The notes beneath the pieces were generated by a model. The model had not been told where the DNA came from and did no database searches. It saw only the letters and a list, made by a program, of their open reading frames with translations. Source: Tetmemena sp. SeJ-2015 (taxonomy: Eukaryota > Ciliophora > Spirotrichea > Sporadotrichida > Oxytrichidae). From it: DNA of 15,106 nt. Of this stretch, positions 1 to 7,724 are shown piece after piece; within the stretch, counting starts at the first letter, position 1; every line of letters starts with the position of its first letter. The position numbers and the translations under genes were made by a program. The stretch is from assembly GCA_027382625.1 (NCBI GenBank), contig JAJKFJ010024389.1, positions 1 through 15,106 on the forward strand, given 5' to 3'.

Positions 1-853
1 CTGTATTCTATCGAAGGCTTTTGAAAGCCTGTTATCAGGATATAAGAGATGCTATTTTAAAACATTGAGATCGGATTTGGGGATTAAACTTAAACATTTC
101 ATTACAGCGAGTGCCCTCTCCTTTTGGCATGATTTCCTAGCTAGAGTCTCTTTCTAAAACTTTCTAGTACTCATGAATCTTATAATCTTCTCCAAGTCGA
201 CAATCCTTTTTCTTTTACAGATAGCATTTAATTTAAAAATGTTTTTATTTTTTATGAAATGTATGTCAATAGAATTTTGGGGTAGCATATTTAACTTTCC
301 TGATTTCAAGAAATGATAGTACTCCACGTATATACTGTCAACGAGATTGTATTTTTATTTATGCAAGCATTAGATATCAATAAAGGAAAGATTCTTAAAT
401 TTATGTCCTATTTGAAACCATGTAATTTAATAAAGCATGTATGACCAGGATGCTTCTTCTACGCAGTTAAAATTTGTTAATTAAGTATTCCTTGAGTGAG
501 AAGTTTTCGAGAGGCTTGATAGGCAAGTCAAGTTAGCTTTTATAGCTTTAAGCCAGCTCAAATGTTTTGCAAGTGATAATAAACATAGCTAAAATCACTT
601 TGGCTCTTTCCCATTTTTAAAAAAATATATCTTTTTTAAGTTATACAGCTAAACATGAAGTGGCTTCCACTGCTAAAATGAGAATCTAAAATATAGAGTA
701 TCCTGGCTCTACAAAATTAAAAATTGAAAACTCTCCTAGCTATTTAAGAAGGTTCACTTCTTCATCTTAACTTGAGTTGCTTAAGGGAGCGACTTGAGAT
801 AGTCAAAGATGTTTAAGTGTTCTCGCCTGCTATCAATCAAATTCGACAAACAT
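1..853 (-). CDS. Unidentified protein, 3' end cut by the window edge
   Basis: Read right to left from ATG at 853 with TAA/TAG as Gln and TGA as Trp, one frame runs about 284 codons to the window edge without needing an intron. Codon position 1 is rich in G (GAA, GAG, GTG, GCT) and position 2 is poor in G, as expected of coding DNA; two competing frames on this strand and one on the plus strand look less regular. The N-terminus starts MFVEFDWQQARTL. The middle is helical with hydrophobic patches, and the visible end is basic (for example KKKDCRLGEDYKIHEYQKVL). No family recognised. It shares a roughly 196-bp upstream region with the plus gene starting at 1050. Frame confidence is moderate because every frame is open in this code. 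Confidence 0.5.
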
Positions 854-1049
854 TAAATAAATATAAATTATATCCAAAATTTTAAGTCATTTAATCACTG
901 AAAGTTCTTAATAAGATAAAACTTGCCAGTATCAGTATTCGGCTCAATAACTACAAAAATATAGTTGAATATTTTAAGATGACTTCCTCTCTTCATTAAA
1001 AGTTTGAAGGAACTGTTTTTGAAGTACCATATTAACTTTAGAAATTCTG
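854..1049. promoter_or_regulatory. Divergent intergenic region
   Basis: About 196 bp lie between the ATG of the minus gene (853) and the ATG of the plus gene (1050). The left part is very AT-rich. A short standard-code reading on the minus strand overlaps the right part but is treated as a shadow. No motif stands out; the role as a shared promoter is inferred only from the head-to-head arrangement. Confidence 0.3.
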
Positions 1050-1302
1050 ATGGGTGGAATCTTTCTTTACTTTCAAGAAATATCTTCTGTAGGATCTTGG
1101 CTGAAAGCTCTTGATGGAGAAAAAGAAAGAACTTCGACATTAGAACGAATAGAGATACTTAAATTAAAGCTGGAGAAAAATAAAAATATAATTAGGTAAT
1201 AAAAATATTTCCAGTTTCTTAAGGAGAATGTGTAGCGCTGATTATGCTAGCTGCAATTTAATAACAGTCCTTATATAGATCCTCCGTATCTGCTCATTAT
1301 GA
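1050..1302 (+). CDS. Small unidentified protein, 77 aa, one 19-nt intron
   Basis: Exon 1 (1050-1195) encodes MGGIFLYFQEISSVGSWLKA followed by a charged, probably coiled-coil stretch containing STLERIEILKLKLEK. A 19-nt GT...AG segment, GTAATAAAAATATTTCCAG at 1196-1214, must be removed to reach exon 2 (1215-1302), which reads FLRRMCSADYASCNLITVL and ends at TGA (1300-1302). Exons sum to 78 codons including the stop. The 3' end faces the minus gene ending at 1397. The start is the most reasonable ATG, but the frame is open upstream. Function unknown. Confidence 0.5.
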
Positions 1303-1396
1303 TAAAGAATTATACTTATTGCAGACAGATTAGGATACAATGATTACTTTCACGATTCTTAAAATTAAAAAATTCATATTATGATTTAATAAATTA

Positions 1397-1735
1397 TTAA
1401 ATTAAATAATCAGAATAAAATAGTATTTGTTTAACAATCTAAATGGATAAAATTTTAGAGTTATACGATTTAGCGAAAGTTAAACCATAGTAGTCAATAA
1501 ATTTATATTTTTATTCAGCTATTTCTTGCATTTTACTAATCATTAGCCCATTTTTTAAGTCTAAACTGGCCAGCATGATGTTAGTTTTGTGAAAGATAAA
1601 ATATTTATGAGCACGCATTCGAAGCTCTCTCAGGTGCGGTGCCACAAGGAGTGAAGTAGTCGTTGTAGATAGGTACGCCTCATTATATTTCATTTTAGTT
1701 AGCACCTACTCATTGATCGAATCCTTTGCTTCCAT
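1397..1735 (-). CDS. Unidentified protein, about 112 aa
   Basis: ATG at 1735 opens a frame beginning MEAKDSINEQ, followed by LLVAPHLRELRMRAHKYF and SLDLKNGLMISKMQEIAE. A TAA after that point (1513-1511) is followed by more good coding sequence in the same frame (KYKFIDYYGLTFAKSYNSK), so it is read as Gln; a tandem TAA TAA at 1399-1394 in AT-rich DNA is taken as the terminator. No TGA occurs in frame before the next gene, so termination here needs TAA. If the first TAA is the real stop the product is 74 aa. It is head-to-head with the plus gene at 1842, with 106 bp between starts. No family recognised. Confidence 0.5.
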
Positions 1736-1841
1736 TTCTTATTGTTATAGCAAGATATTGCAAAATCTGATCCTTTTACCAAATAAGGTTCTCCATTCTG
1801 CTCTTATACGAAAGCACTTTATCTAGGGGGTCATTTAAATT

Positions 1842-2119
1842 ATGGTTGAAGTATTTGTAAGTGGGAAAACCGAAATAAATTTTGTTGAGGTCTTCAAAAC
1901 TCTTTTTCGAGTGCTGAGATGCTATCTTCTACTATTGAAGATTCAATAGCTCTGATGGCACTAAAAGAATTCTTCCATGTTGCAGGGGCCAGTCCAGCTA
2001 GAACTTTATATTTGAACTCCACAAATGCCTTACAAGATGACTAGCAAGTTGAAAACTATATTTTGGAAGATATATATATATGCACTCTGATGCTTAAAAT
2101 AAAGTCGCAATATATTTGA
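1842..2119 (+). CDS. Unidentified protein, 86 aa, possible intron just after the start codon
   Basis: The body, about 1862-2119, is strongly coding: SSAEMLSSTIEDSIALMALK, then an alanine/serine stretch, then ALQDDQQVENYILEDIYICT, ending in TGA at 2117-2119. The nearest ATG (1842) is out of frame unless the 17-nt GTTGAAGTATTTGTAAG (1845-1861) is removed; it then gives ATG directly followed by TGG GAA AAC. That would put an intron immediately after the initiator codon. Exons sum to 87 codons with the stop. A TAG in frame reads as Gln. Function unknown; the 3' end converges on the minus gene ending at 2156. Confidence 0.5.
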
Positions 2120-2155
2120 AGGTTAAAGGTTTAGTGAAGATAGCAAATAATAAAT

Positions 2156-2459
2156 TTATGCATTTTCTATTTTTTCCTTTACAATGCCAGACTTAATTAT
2201 AATCTCTAGGTGTCCAGGGCCACTGTATTCAAGCTTACATTTTATATAGGATGACTATGAGGAGGCTCTCTTCATTAACCTCGCCAAATGCAACCTTATT
2301 TTTATCGGAGTTTAGCAGAAGTCCAAATGTAATTAATAACTGAGACTAATTATTTTCTGACCTTAATTGGGTATATACAACTTTCCCATGCTAAAGGGTT
2401 AAGCCTCTAGTCGGAAAATATACTTCCATGCACCGATATTGAAGCGAAGTCATTTCCAT
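2156..2459 (-). CDS. Unidentified protein, 93 aa, one 22-nt intron, TAA stop
   Basis: ATG at 2459 begins MEMTSLQYRCMEVYFPTRGL, continuing with SQLLITFGLLLNSDKNKVAF and GEVNEESLLI. A 22-nt GT...AG intron at 2234-2255 joins this to LEYSGPGHLEIIIKSGIVKE and KIENA, then TAA at 2158-2156. Exons are 204 and 78 nt, exactly 94 codons. The alternating hydrophobic pattern suggests beta strands. No in-frame TGA follows for over 200 bases, where the sequence would run antisense through the plus gene ending at 2119, so this is one of the better cases for TAA acting as a true stop. No family recognised. Confidence 0.6.
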
Positions 2460-2715
2460 TGAGACAATTCCCTCCTAGAATTATTTAGGATGAAATTATT
2501 TAGTAGAACTCTTTTATATTTTCAATATTTCTGATTACTCGTTAAATAAAATACTCTACATCCAGTGTAGTAGTCTGCAATATATAGGAGCGAAAGGCAC
2601 CCCTACACCTCAAAATAACAATTTATGGATATTAATTTTCGTCATTAATTAATAAAAAAAATTTTAATTTATTTTTTGCCAAAACAAAAGAAGGAACAAA
2701 TATAGAAGACGTGAA
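2460..2715. promoter_or_regulatory. Divergent intergenic region
   Basis: 256 bp between head-to-head starts at 2459 (minus) and 2716 (plus). The right end is extremely AT-rich, with A and T runs around 2640-2690. A stretch near 2560-2620 has a more mixed composition and could be an unrecognised 5' exon of either gene. No defined element recognised. Confidence 0.3.
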
Positions 2716-3380
2716 ATGCTTAGTAGAGAGTCAGAAGGATACACAAGAATCAAGGTTATGCAAAAAGCAATAGAACAGGATTAAAATCTCTTGCTTCTTG
2801 GGGCTTCAAAGTACCAAAGCTTCTTTGAGAAAATGAATACAGGGGATCTTTTGGGGAAACTTATATTTTCTTGAAGGGGTGGGCGATTATTAAGAAGTTA
2901 TAGTATTTACCAAAATAGGGGGACATATAAGAGACATACTAGTGTTGATGGATATTTTATAAAATAAGTGCTTCTGCATATAAATCCAAATACCATTTAA
3001 GCAATATCTAGATTGTGTTTGGCAAAGGAAGATGTATCTAGAGTATAGTTGTGAAATGCTGATTCAAGTATATAATCAAGAAAAAAGGAATGTTAAGAAG
3101 ATAATTATCTACTAAGAATCATCTATTGCGAGGGAAGTTTTAATTATTTGAACAGAACTACGGTTTGCTCATAACATATGCATCTTTAAATTTGATGACT
3201 AGTTATTGTGGAGTATACTTTTAATATTTACGTAATTCCATGATTTTACTTATAGAAATCTTTAACAAAGCGTTAATTACGGAGAATTCCATTAATCTAA
3301 TTATCATGACTCAAATACGATTAGAAGATTTAGAATTACAAATTAATCCTACTACAGATTTATTTCTTAATTTATACTGA
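2716..3380 (+). CDS. Unidentified protein, 208 aa, two 19-nt introns
   Basis: Exon 1 (2716-2810) starts MLSRESEGYTRIKVMQKAIE. Intron GTACCAAAGCTTCTTTGAG (2811-2829) leads to exon 2 (2830-3136) with YFLEGVGDYQEVIVFTKIGG and HIRDILVLMDIL. Intron GTTTTAATTATTTGAACAG (3137-3155) leads to exon 3 (3156-3380) with NYGLLITYASLNLMTSYCGV and MTQIRLEDLELQINPTTDLF, ending in TGA at 3378-3380. Exons total 627 nt, 209 codons. In-frame TAA (after QD, and in DYQEV) and TGA (KKW) are read as sense. Helical, with one or two hydrophobic segments; no family recognised. Its stop abuts the opposing gene's TAG. Confidence 0.6.
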
Positions 3381-3593
3381 CTAAGTTTTTAAATGCACTT
3401 CTACCTGATCTTCAATCGATTCTGAACTACTACTTCTATTGTTTAATATATTCCTCTCTTCACTTTTGCAGTTCCTCCTTCCTGTAACTAAAAATCCTAA
3501 ATTTAATCTTGTAAAGAATATTGAGATGACCAATAAAAGTTTTACCTTTATGACAAAGTTAATGTGCTAATTTGAGGTAATGGTTGTTCGCAT
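3381..3593 (-). CDS. Small single-pass membrane protein, 70 aa, TAG stop
   Basis: One uninterrupted frame from ATG at 3593 to TAG at 3383-3381. It begins MRTTITSNQHINFVIK, has one likely membrane segment at about residues 15-36 (KLLLVISIFFTRLNLGFLV), then a polar tail with RNCKSEERNILNN and SESIEDQVEVHLKT. One earlier in-frame TAG reads as Gln. No TGA follows in frame for a long way, so TAG is the likely terminator. An alternative model reads KEELQKWREEYIKQQK in another frame over 3430-3480. The start overlaps the first bases of the plus gene at 3580. Function unknown. Confidence 0.45.
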
Positions 3594-4170
3594 TTTTAAT
3601 CAAAATAGAGAAATTGAGAAATAGAGAATCGTTAAAAGTTCTTTAGGCTCCAAAAACTCTTTACTATTACATTACTAGTTTTTCATTAAAGTAATAATCA
3701 TAATTATTGTAAAAAAGCAAAGGTTTACTTACTCATGTTAGCTTTTAAAATATCTTTTACCATTTTTGAAATGTTTTTTTAATTTACTATATGAAATATA
3801 AATCTAATTGATCAATTATTGAATTGTAACCTAATGAAAAAACTTAAGATTTTAAGAAATAGCAATCGGCGATAATGAGTTTCTATTCAATCTATATTAC
3901 TATCCAGAGCTTTGCTCAAGGAACCAAAGCTTCTTGATACGGAGAATAGAAGAGGAATATAATTTGGGATAGAAATAGAACTTGCTGGGAAAGGGATATA
4001 TTATGGCTCTGGGGAATATTGATAAAGAAAGAAGGTTCATAGGAGAAACCAGTGTTCTAAGTGGGTATTACCTTGCACTAGAAATTAGCATTGATACTCT
4101 AATTGTCCTTATGATTTCACAGGTTGAGAAACTTATAATCCTAATATCATTGCAGAGATGTGAATATTGA
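3580..4170 (+). CDS. Unidentified protein, up to 196 aa
   Basis: One frame runs from ATG 3580 to TGA 4168-4170 without introns. The second half is convincing: EIAIGDNEFLFNLYYYPELC, then IEEEYNLGWKQNLLGKGYI and NIDKERRFIGETSVLSGYYL, with many GAA/GAG/GGA codons. The first half (3640-3840) is very AT-rich, with a run of isoleucines, and could be a membrane segment, an unrecognised intron or 5' UTR. The start overlaps the opposing gene's first codons by 14 bp, so the true start may lie further right, though no other good in-frame ATG is seen before 4003. No family recognised. Confidence 0.45.
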
Positions 4171-4212
4171 GAAGTTATTGTTTTTTAAATTAAACTTTTA
4201 ATAGAATGGTGT

Positions 4213-4869
4213 TTAGATCGATATTAAAAATATAGAAGGGAGCCTTATTCTTGTTGATGCTTTAATGTATTCATAGGATAAAGATCTATCATATATATTT
4301 GAGTTAGCAGCACTCTTAGGATCAACGTCTTCTTCACTTTGTGATGTATTCTCAGGATATTTTACCATAGATAAAGGACCTTCACTAATAATCTTCCAGA
4401 GTGTTCCGATGCCAACGATATCAAGAGGAGAATGCGCCTTTCTCAATGATATCCCAATTTAATGAGGTCATAGCACGCAGACCTTAAAAACTTTTGTGGA
4501 AGACTTGGAGTATTAGCAACTGATGAAATATTTTTGAATGAGTTTGTTGATATGAGGCTTTAATCGCTGTTTTCAGCATTACTCATATTATGAGAAAACT
4601 CAGTCACTAGATTGGTCAAAGAAATGGTATGAATGGAAACTCAGTTTCTGCGTATATAGATCATTGAGAAATTGCCAAAAACAACTAAAAAATAGTTTGC
4701 TAAATTAATTTCTAACTTAATGGATCCAAAAGCAAGCTGAAGCTTCTGCTTGCCCAGAAGCATATCATTCAATATTCTCCCTATGGCCCACATATAATTA
4801 TCTAGGCTAGTTAACTTTGTACTAATTCTTACTATGAAAGAAGCAGTCCAAAGGTATGAGAAGTTGCAT
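4213..4869 (-). CDS. Unidentified protein, 196 aa, four 16-17-nt introns, TAA stop
   Basis: ATG 4869 starts MQLLIPLDCFFHSKN. Introns are GTACAAAGTTAACTAG (4807-4822), GTTAGAAATTAATTTAG (4700-4716), GTAATGCTGAAAACAG (4567-4582) and GTTGCTAATACTCCAAG (4504-4520); three carry a TTAAC, TTAAT or CTAAT branch-like motif. Joined exons read YLDNYMWAIGRILNDMLLGK, then SFHSYHFFDQSSD, then PLDIVGIGTLWKIISEGPLS, and a serine/acidic tail (TSQSEEDVDPKSAANS). Exons of 47, 90, 117, 46 and 291 nt total 197 codons, ending at TAA 4215-4213. No in-frame TGA occurs until inside the opposing gene, so TAA probably stops it. Last gene of the minus-strand tandem block; family unknown. Confidence 0.6.
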
Positions 4870-4998
4870 TTGAAAAACTTAAATTTTCTATTTGTTTTAT
4901 TACTATTTTTTATTTGAAAATTTAAATATCTGCTAATTTAACTTGAGAGAAGACTCTATGCATTTGATGCCAAACTCCTTGTTGAAAACCTTACTTTC

Positions 4999-6396
4999 TC
5001 AAACCTCAAAGTATCTTTTCAGCCTTCTCTCGACATTCAGAACCAACCAACTTCTTCTTATTTCTCAAATCTTGTTCAACTCATCTGGGCTGATTTTGCT
5101 TTTTAAAGAGTCTGTAGAAGTGTCCAAAGACATCCTCAACTAGACTGCTGAGTATCTAGATTATGTTAATCTTCATGTAGCCTTCTTTAAACCTCTCTTC
5201 AAAGAAAGAGGAGACGTATGTATATTTATCCATTTCTAGCTGCAACAAATAAGATATTTTCTCCTCTTTATCGCGAGATCCTGCCTTCATAGAGTAATCA
5301 AATACTTGAGATTCAATACTTTCATATTACTTTGCCAGCTCCAGATACTCAACTACTTTGCAAATGCTTTCTTAGTCTTTTTTAAGGCATAGTAATTTAG
5401 GTCTATTCGGTTAACATAAGTTGGCCAGCTACATCTAGCTGAATAACCATATTATAGTATAGACGAATATATAAATTACATTATTACTTACATTCTAGTT
5501 TAAACCTTACTTATGGTAGCAGTACTTTCCCCATTTCCATTGGTTTAATAGGTAACTTGACTGAGCCCAGCCACCACTTGAGCTCCTAAATGTCTTTGAC
5601 CCCTCACTTAGAGAAATTATTATGGTCCTGATCCTCATCAAGCGAGTTGAGGCCACAATTATAGCAGAGGATACCACTGTCTTTTTTTATTTATACTTAC
5701 TAGGCTTGTTCTATGAGCGGGGAAGAAGCAGGGAAGAACTAATTTTATTAAATTATAATTGGTTATTCAGTTTAACTTTGGCTTCTACTTAGGCGGCCCC
5801 ATCATCCTCCTCTTTATCGTCCTGCTCTTAATAGTTGTTGAGCTGTTCTTGACCATGCTCTAGGCCATCCTGCTCGTACTCCTCTTCTTGCTCTTGAATG
5901 CCTTCTTCACCTGAGTTCTCATTCTAGTTGGCGTTGCTCTTGGCTACTCTATTTCTGACTTGTGAACTCTTCTTCGTCCAAGAGTCTATTTTAAATTCTT
6001 CGACTGACTGTCTTTCTTTAGAGACTAGTCAAGCATGAGTAAACTCTTGATCCTCTTCTTCCTCTTTATCCTCGCCTAGTCAGGCTAGTTGATGAGTGAA
6101 CTCCTGCTCGTCTCCCTCCTCTTAGCCATAAACCACCTTGTCACTGTCACTTAAACTAAAAATAAAACTCTATGCTTTCAATCTATGCTTAAATAAAATA
6201 TAATTTAAATCTATAGTCTGATTATCTTAAAATGAAATCAGCTAGCATAAACTTGTAAGATAGCTCTTGTTGAATTATCGTCTGTATATATTTGCAGCAT
6301 TTCCTTATCCAGTTCCTATGCTTCCGTTTAGTTATTTCCATTTACTCCTGAAAAATAAAACTAATAGTCTTTAAATACAATATCAAAAAATATCAT
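4999..6396 (-). CDS. Acidic protein with a possible GINS SLD5-like C-terminal domain
   Basis: Model of about 428 aa: exons 6396-6379, 6360-6253, 6217-5701, 5680-5511, 5494-5193 and 5170-4999. Introns include GTATTTAAAGACTATTAG (6361-6378), GTAAGTATAAATAAAAAAAG (5681-5700) and GTAAGGTTTAAACTAG (5495-5510), plus a 35-nt one (6218-6252) and a 22-nt one (5171-5192). Residues about 70-185 are highly acidic (EYEQDGLEHGQEQLNNYQEQ) with in-frame TAA/TAG. A CYNCG motif and an aromatic stretch (DIQELKWWLGSVKLPIKPME) follow. Residues about 300-428 resemble the SLD5 A domain: LLQLEMDKYTYVSSFFEERL, then SKISPDELNKIW, with the spacing I recall for human SLD5. SLD5 belongs to the GINS part of the replicative helicase. 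The usual C-terminal beta domain is not found and the N-terminus is much longer than usual, so fusion or two genes is possible. Ends at TGA 5001-4999, or at TAG 4933-4935 if that TGA is Trp. Confidence 0.5.
6029..6103 (-). repeat. Short internal duplication (EFTH...W-L) in the acidic protein
   Basis: Two copies 57 bp apart encode QEFTH, one followed by QLAWLG and one by AWLV. Phe is TTC in one copy and TTT in the other, a synonymous change that supports the frame. In both copies Trp is TGA followed by CTA. The match is short and the copies are embedded in acidic sequence. Confidence 0.5.
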
Positions 6397-6433
6397 TATT
6401 AATTTAAATTTATAATTTTCCTTGCATTTTTAT

Positions 6434-7698
6434 TCACTAGATTTCCATTTACGAAAAGTCTTCCTCCTTCTTTTGGAATTCGAAGTTAGTCTTGATCAAA
6501 GCCATGCCCTCTTCCACTAAAGTTGAAACAGTCAGATTGAAATACTACTGCTGCCTCTAACCAAGAATGCTGCTTGCTAGCTGATGAAAATCCAGTGTTT
6601 GTATGCTTTGCTCAGAATAATAACTTAAATCATAAATATTATGAGAATCAATGAACATTATACCCCAGCAAGTATCTGAAATGGTATTCTAGCTTTCCAG
6701 AGTCTCACTCAGTTTCACTCTCTAAGCACTTAGAGCAGTATTTATATTGAAACCTTGATTTGGCGAGAATATCTTGCTTGTCTTTGAACGCTGAGGCAAC
6801 TTGCGATGTAAAGTTTATACCTGCTGAGTTTCTATTTCTGCTAGATCTAATTGCTTGATCTCACATTCGTGCAAGTCTTTTCTTGAGGTTATTGTACATT
6901 ATTTTATCGACATCTCTTATTGTCCATATATAAGGATGCCCTCCTCGTAAAAGGCTATGGTTTTATAAATCAAGCTAAAACAAAAATATCTTATTAAACT
7001 TTGCCTTATATTGGTTATTCTTATACTTGGTGCTGGCTTCAAATAGAGAACTAGTGCTTTAACCCTAAAATTAATTACTCACTGGCAAGTTGATACACTC
7101 AGCTTAGTCCAGTAAGTTTTATTGAAGCCATAATTTATTTAACAAAATTATTCGAGGACTCATTTCTCAACTTAGCTAATCTATTGACTTGCTCTATTTT
7201 GAAGTGTCTTAAATTTTCCTTTAATGCACTTCTAGAGAATTAAAAACATGCTATGTGGAAAATGTTTTGAGAGTTCTATTTAAAGTGCTACAAATAAAGT
7301 GGGAGTGAGTCACTAGGAATTGCTTTTATCTTTTATAAAGTTTTAAATCACATGGGCAAAGATTATTTAGAATCTACTCTTCATGACTTTAAATTTCAGT
7401 TCTTTAAGAAGCCTTTGCAAGTGATAACTGCTCTCAAACTTTACTATCTTTAAATTCTGTAACTTAGAAAAAGGATGTACTAAGGACTTGATTCTAGTAA
7501 ACTTGCTATCTTGTAAAGATAATAAGAAAATCTCAAACTTCTCCGGTCCGCTAAGTTTGTTTGAAAGAGTTTACTAATCAATCTCATTCGAGCTTGGCTT
7601 ATTAAAGTTAAAATTTATGCCTCCAATATTGCTACTTTGCTATCTAAGCTATTGGTTAATCTATCTTGATTAAATTAAAACCCTGAGTCTTCTTGCAT
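6434..7698 (-). CDS. Unidentified protein, about 401 aa
   Basis: ATG 7698 starts MQEDSGFQFNQDRLTNSLDS, followed by a probable coiled coil (KVAILEAQILTLISQARMRL). Introns proposed at 7510-7538 (29 nt), 7413-7428 (GTTATCACTTGCAAAG) and 7065-7078 (GTAATTAATTTTAG, 14 nt). The middle has leucine-rich segments (HPFSKLQNLKIVKFESS; NLRHFKIEQVNRLAKLRNES) that hint at degenerate leucine-rich repeats, not proven. The last exon is the most secure: FYEEGILIYGQQEMSIKQC, ECEIKQLDLAEIETQQVQTL, SIQTLDFHQLASSILGQRQQ, STLVEEGMALIKTNFEF, ending in TGA 6436-6434. A competing model around 6990-7080 uses a 25-nt intron instead. An in-frame 16-nt GT...AG just before the stop could extend it into the next gene, whose ATG is 38 nt downstream. 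Confidence 0.5.
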
Positions 7699-7724
7699 AA
7701 ACAAGATAGAACAAATCTTTGATT

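Noticed and set aside
895..1140. 81-codon standard-code reading on the minus strand
   Set aside because: Open runs of this size are expected by chance at this AT content. It overlaps the better supported plus gene from 1050, which has the stronger first-position G bias and a frame-closing intron.
2070..2082. AT dinucleotide run
   Set aside because: Very short and within coding sequence (LEDIYI); ordinary for this base composition.
6440..6960. Alternative minus frame with CSKCLESETEW and GRGHGFDQDQ
   Set aside because: It has more second-position G and more TGA/TAR codons than the frame containing ECEIKQLDLAEIETQQVQTL, which is kept.
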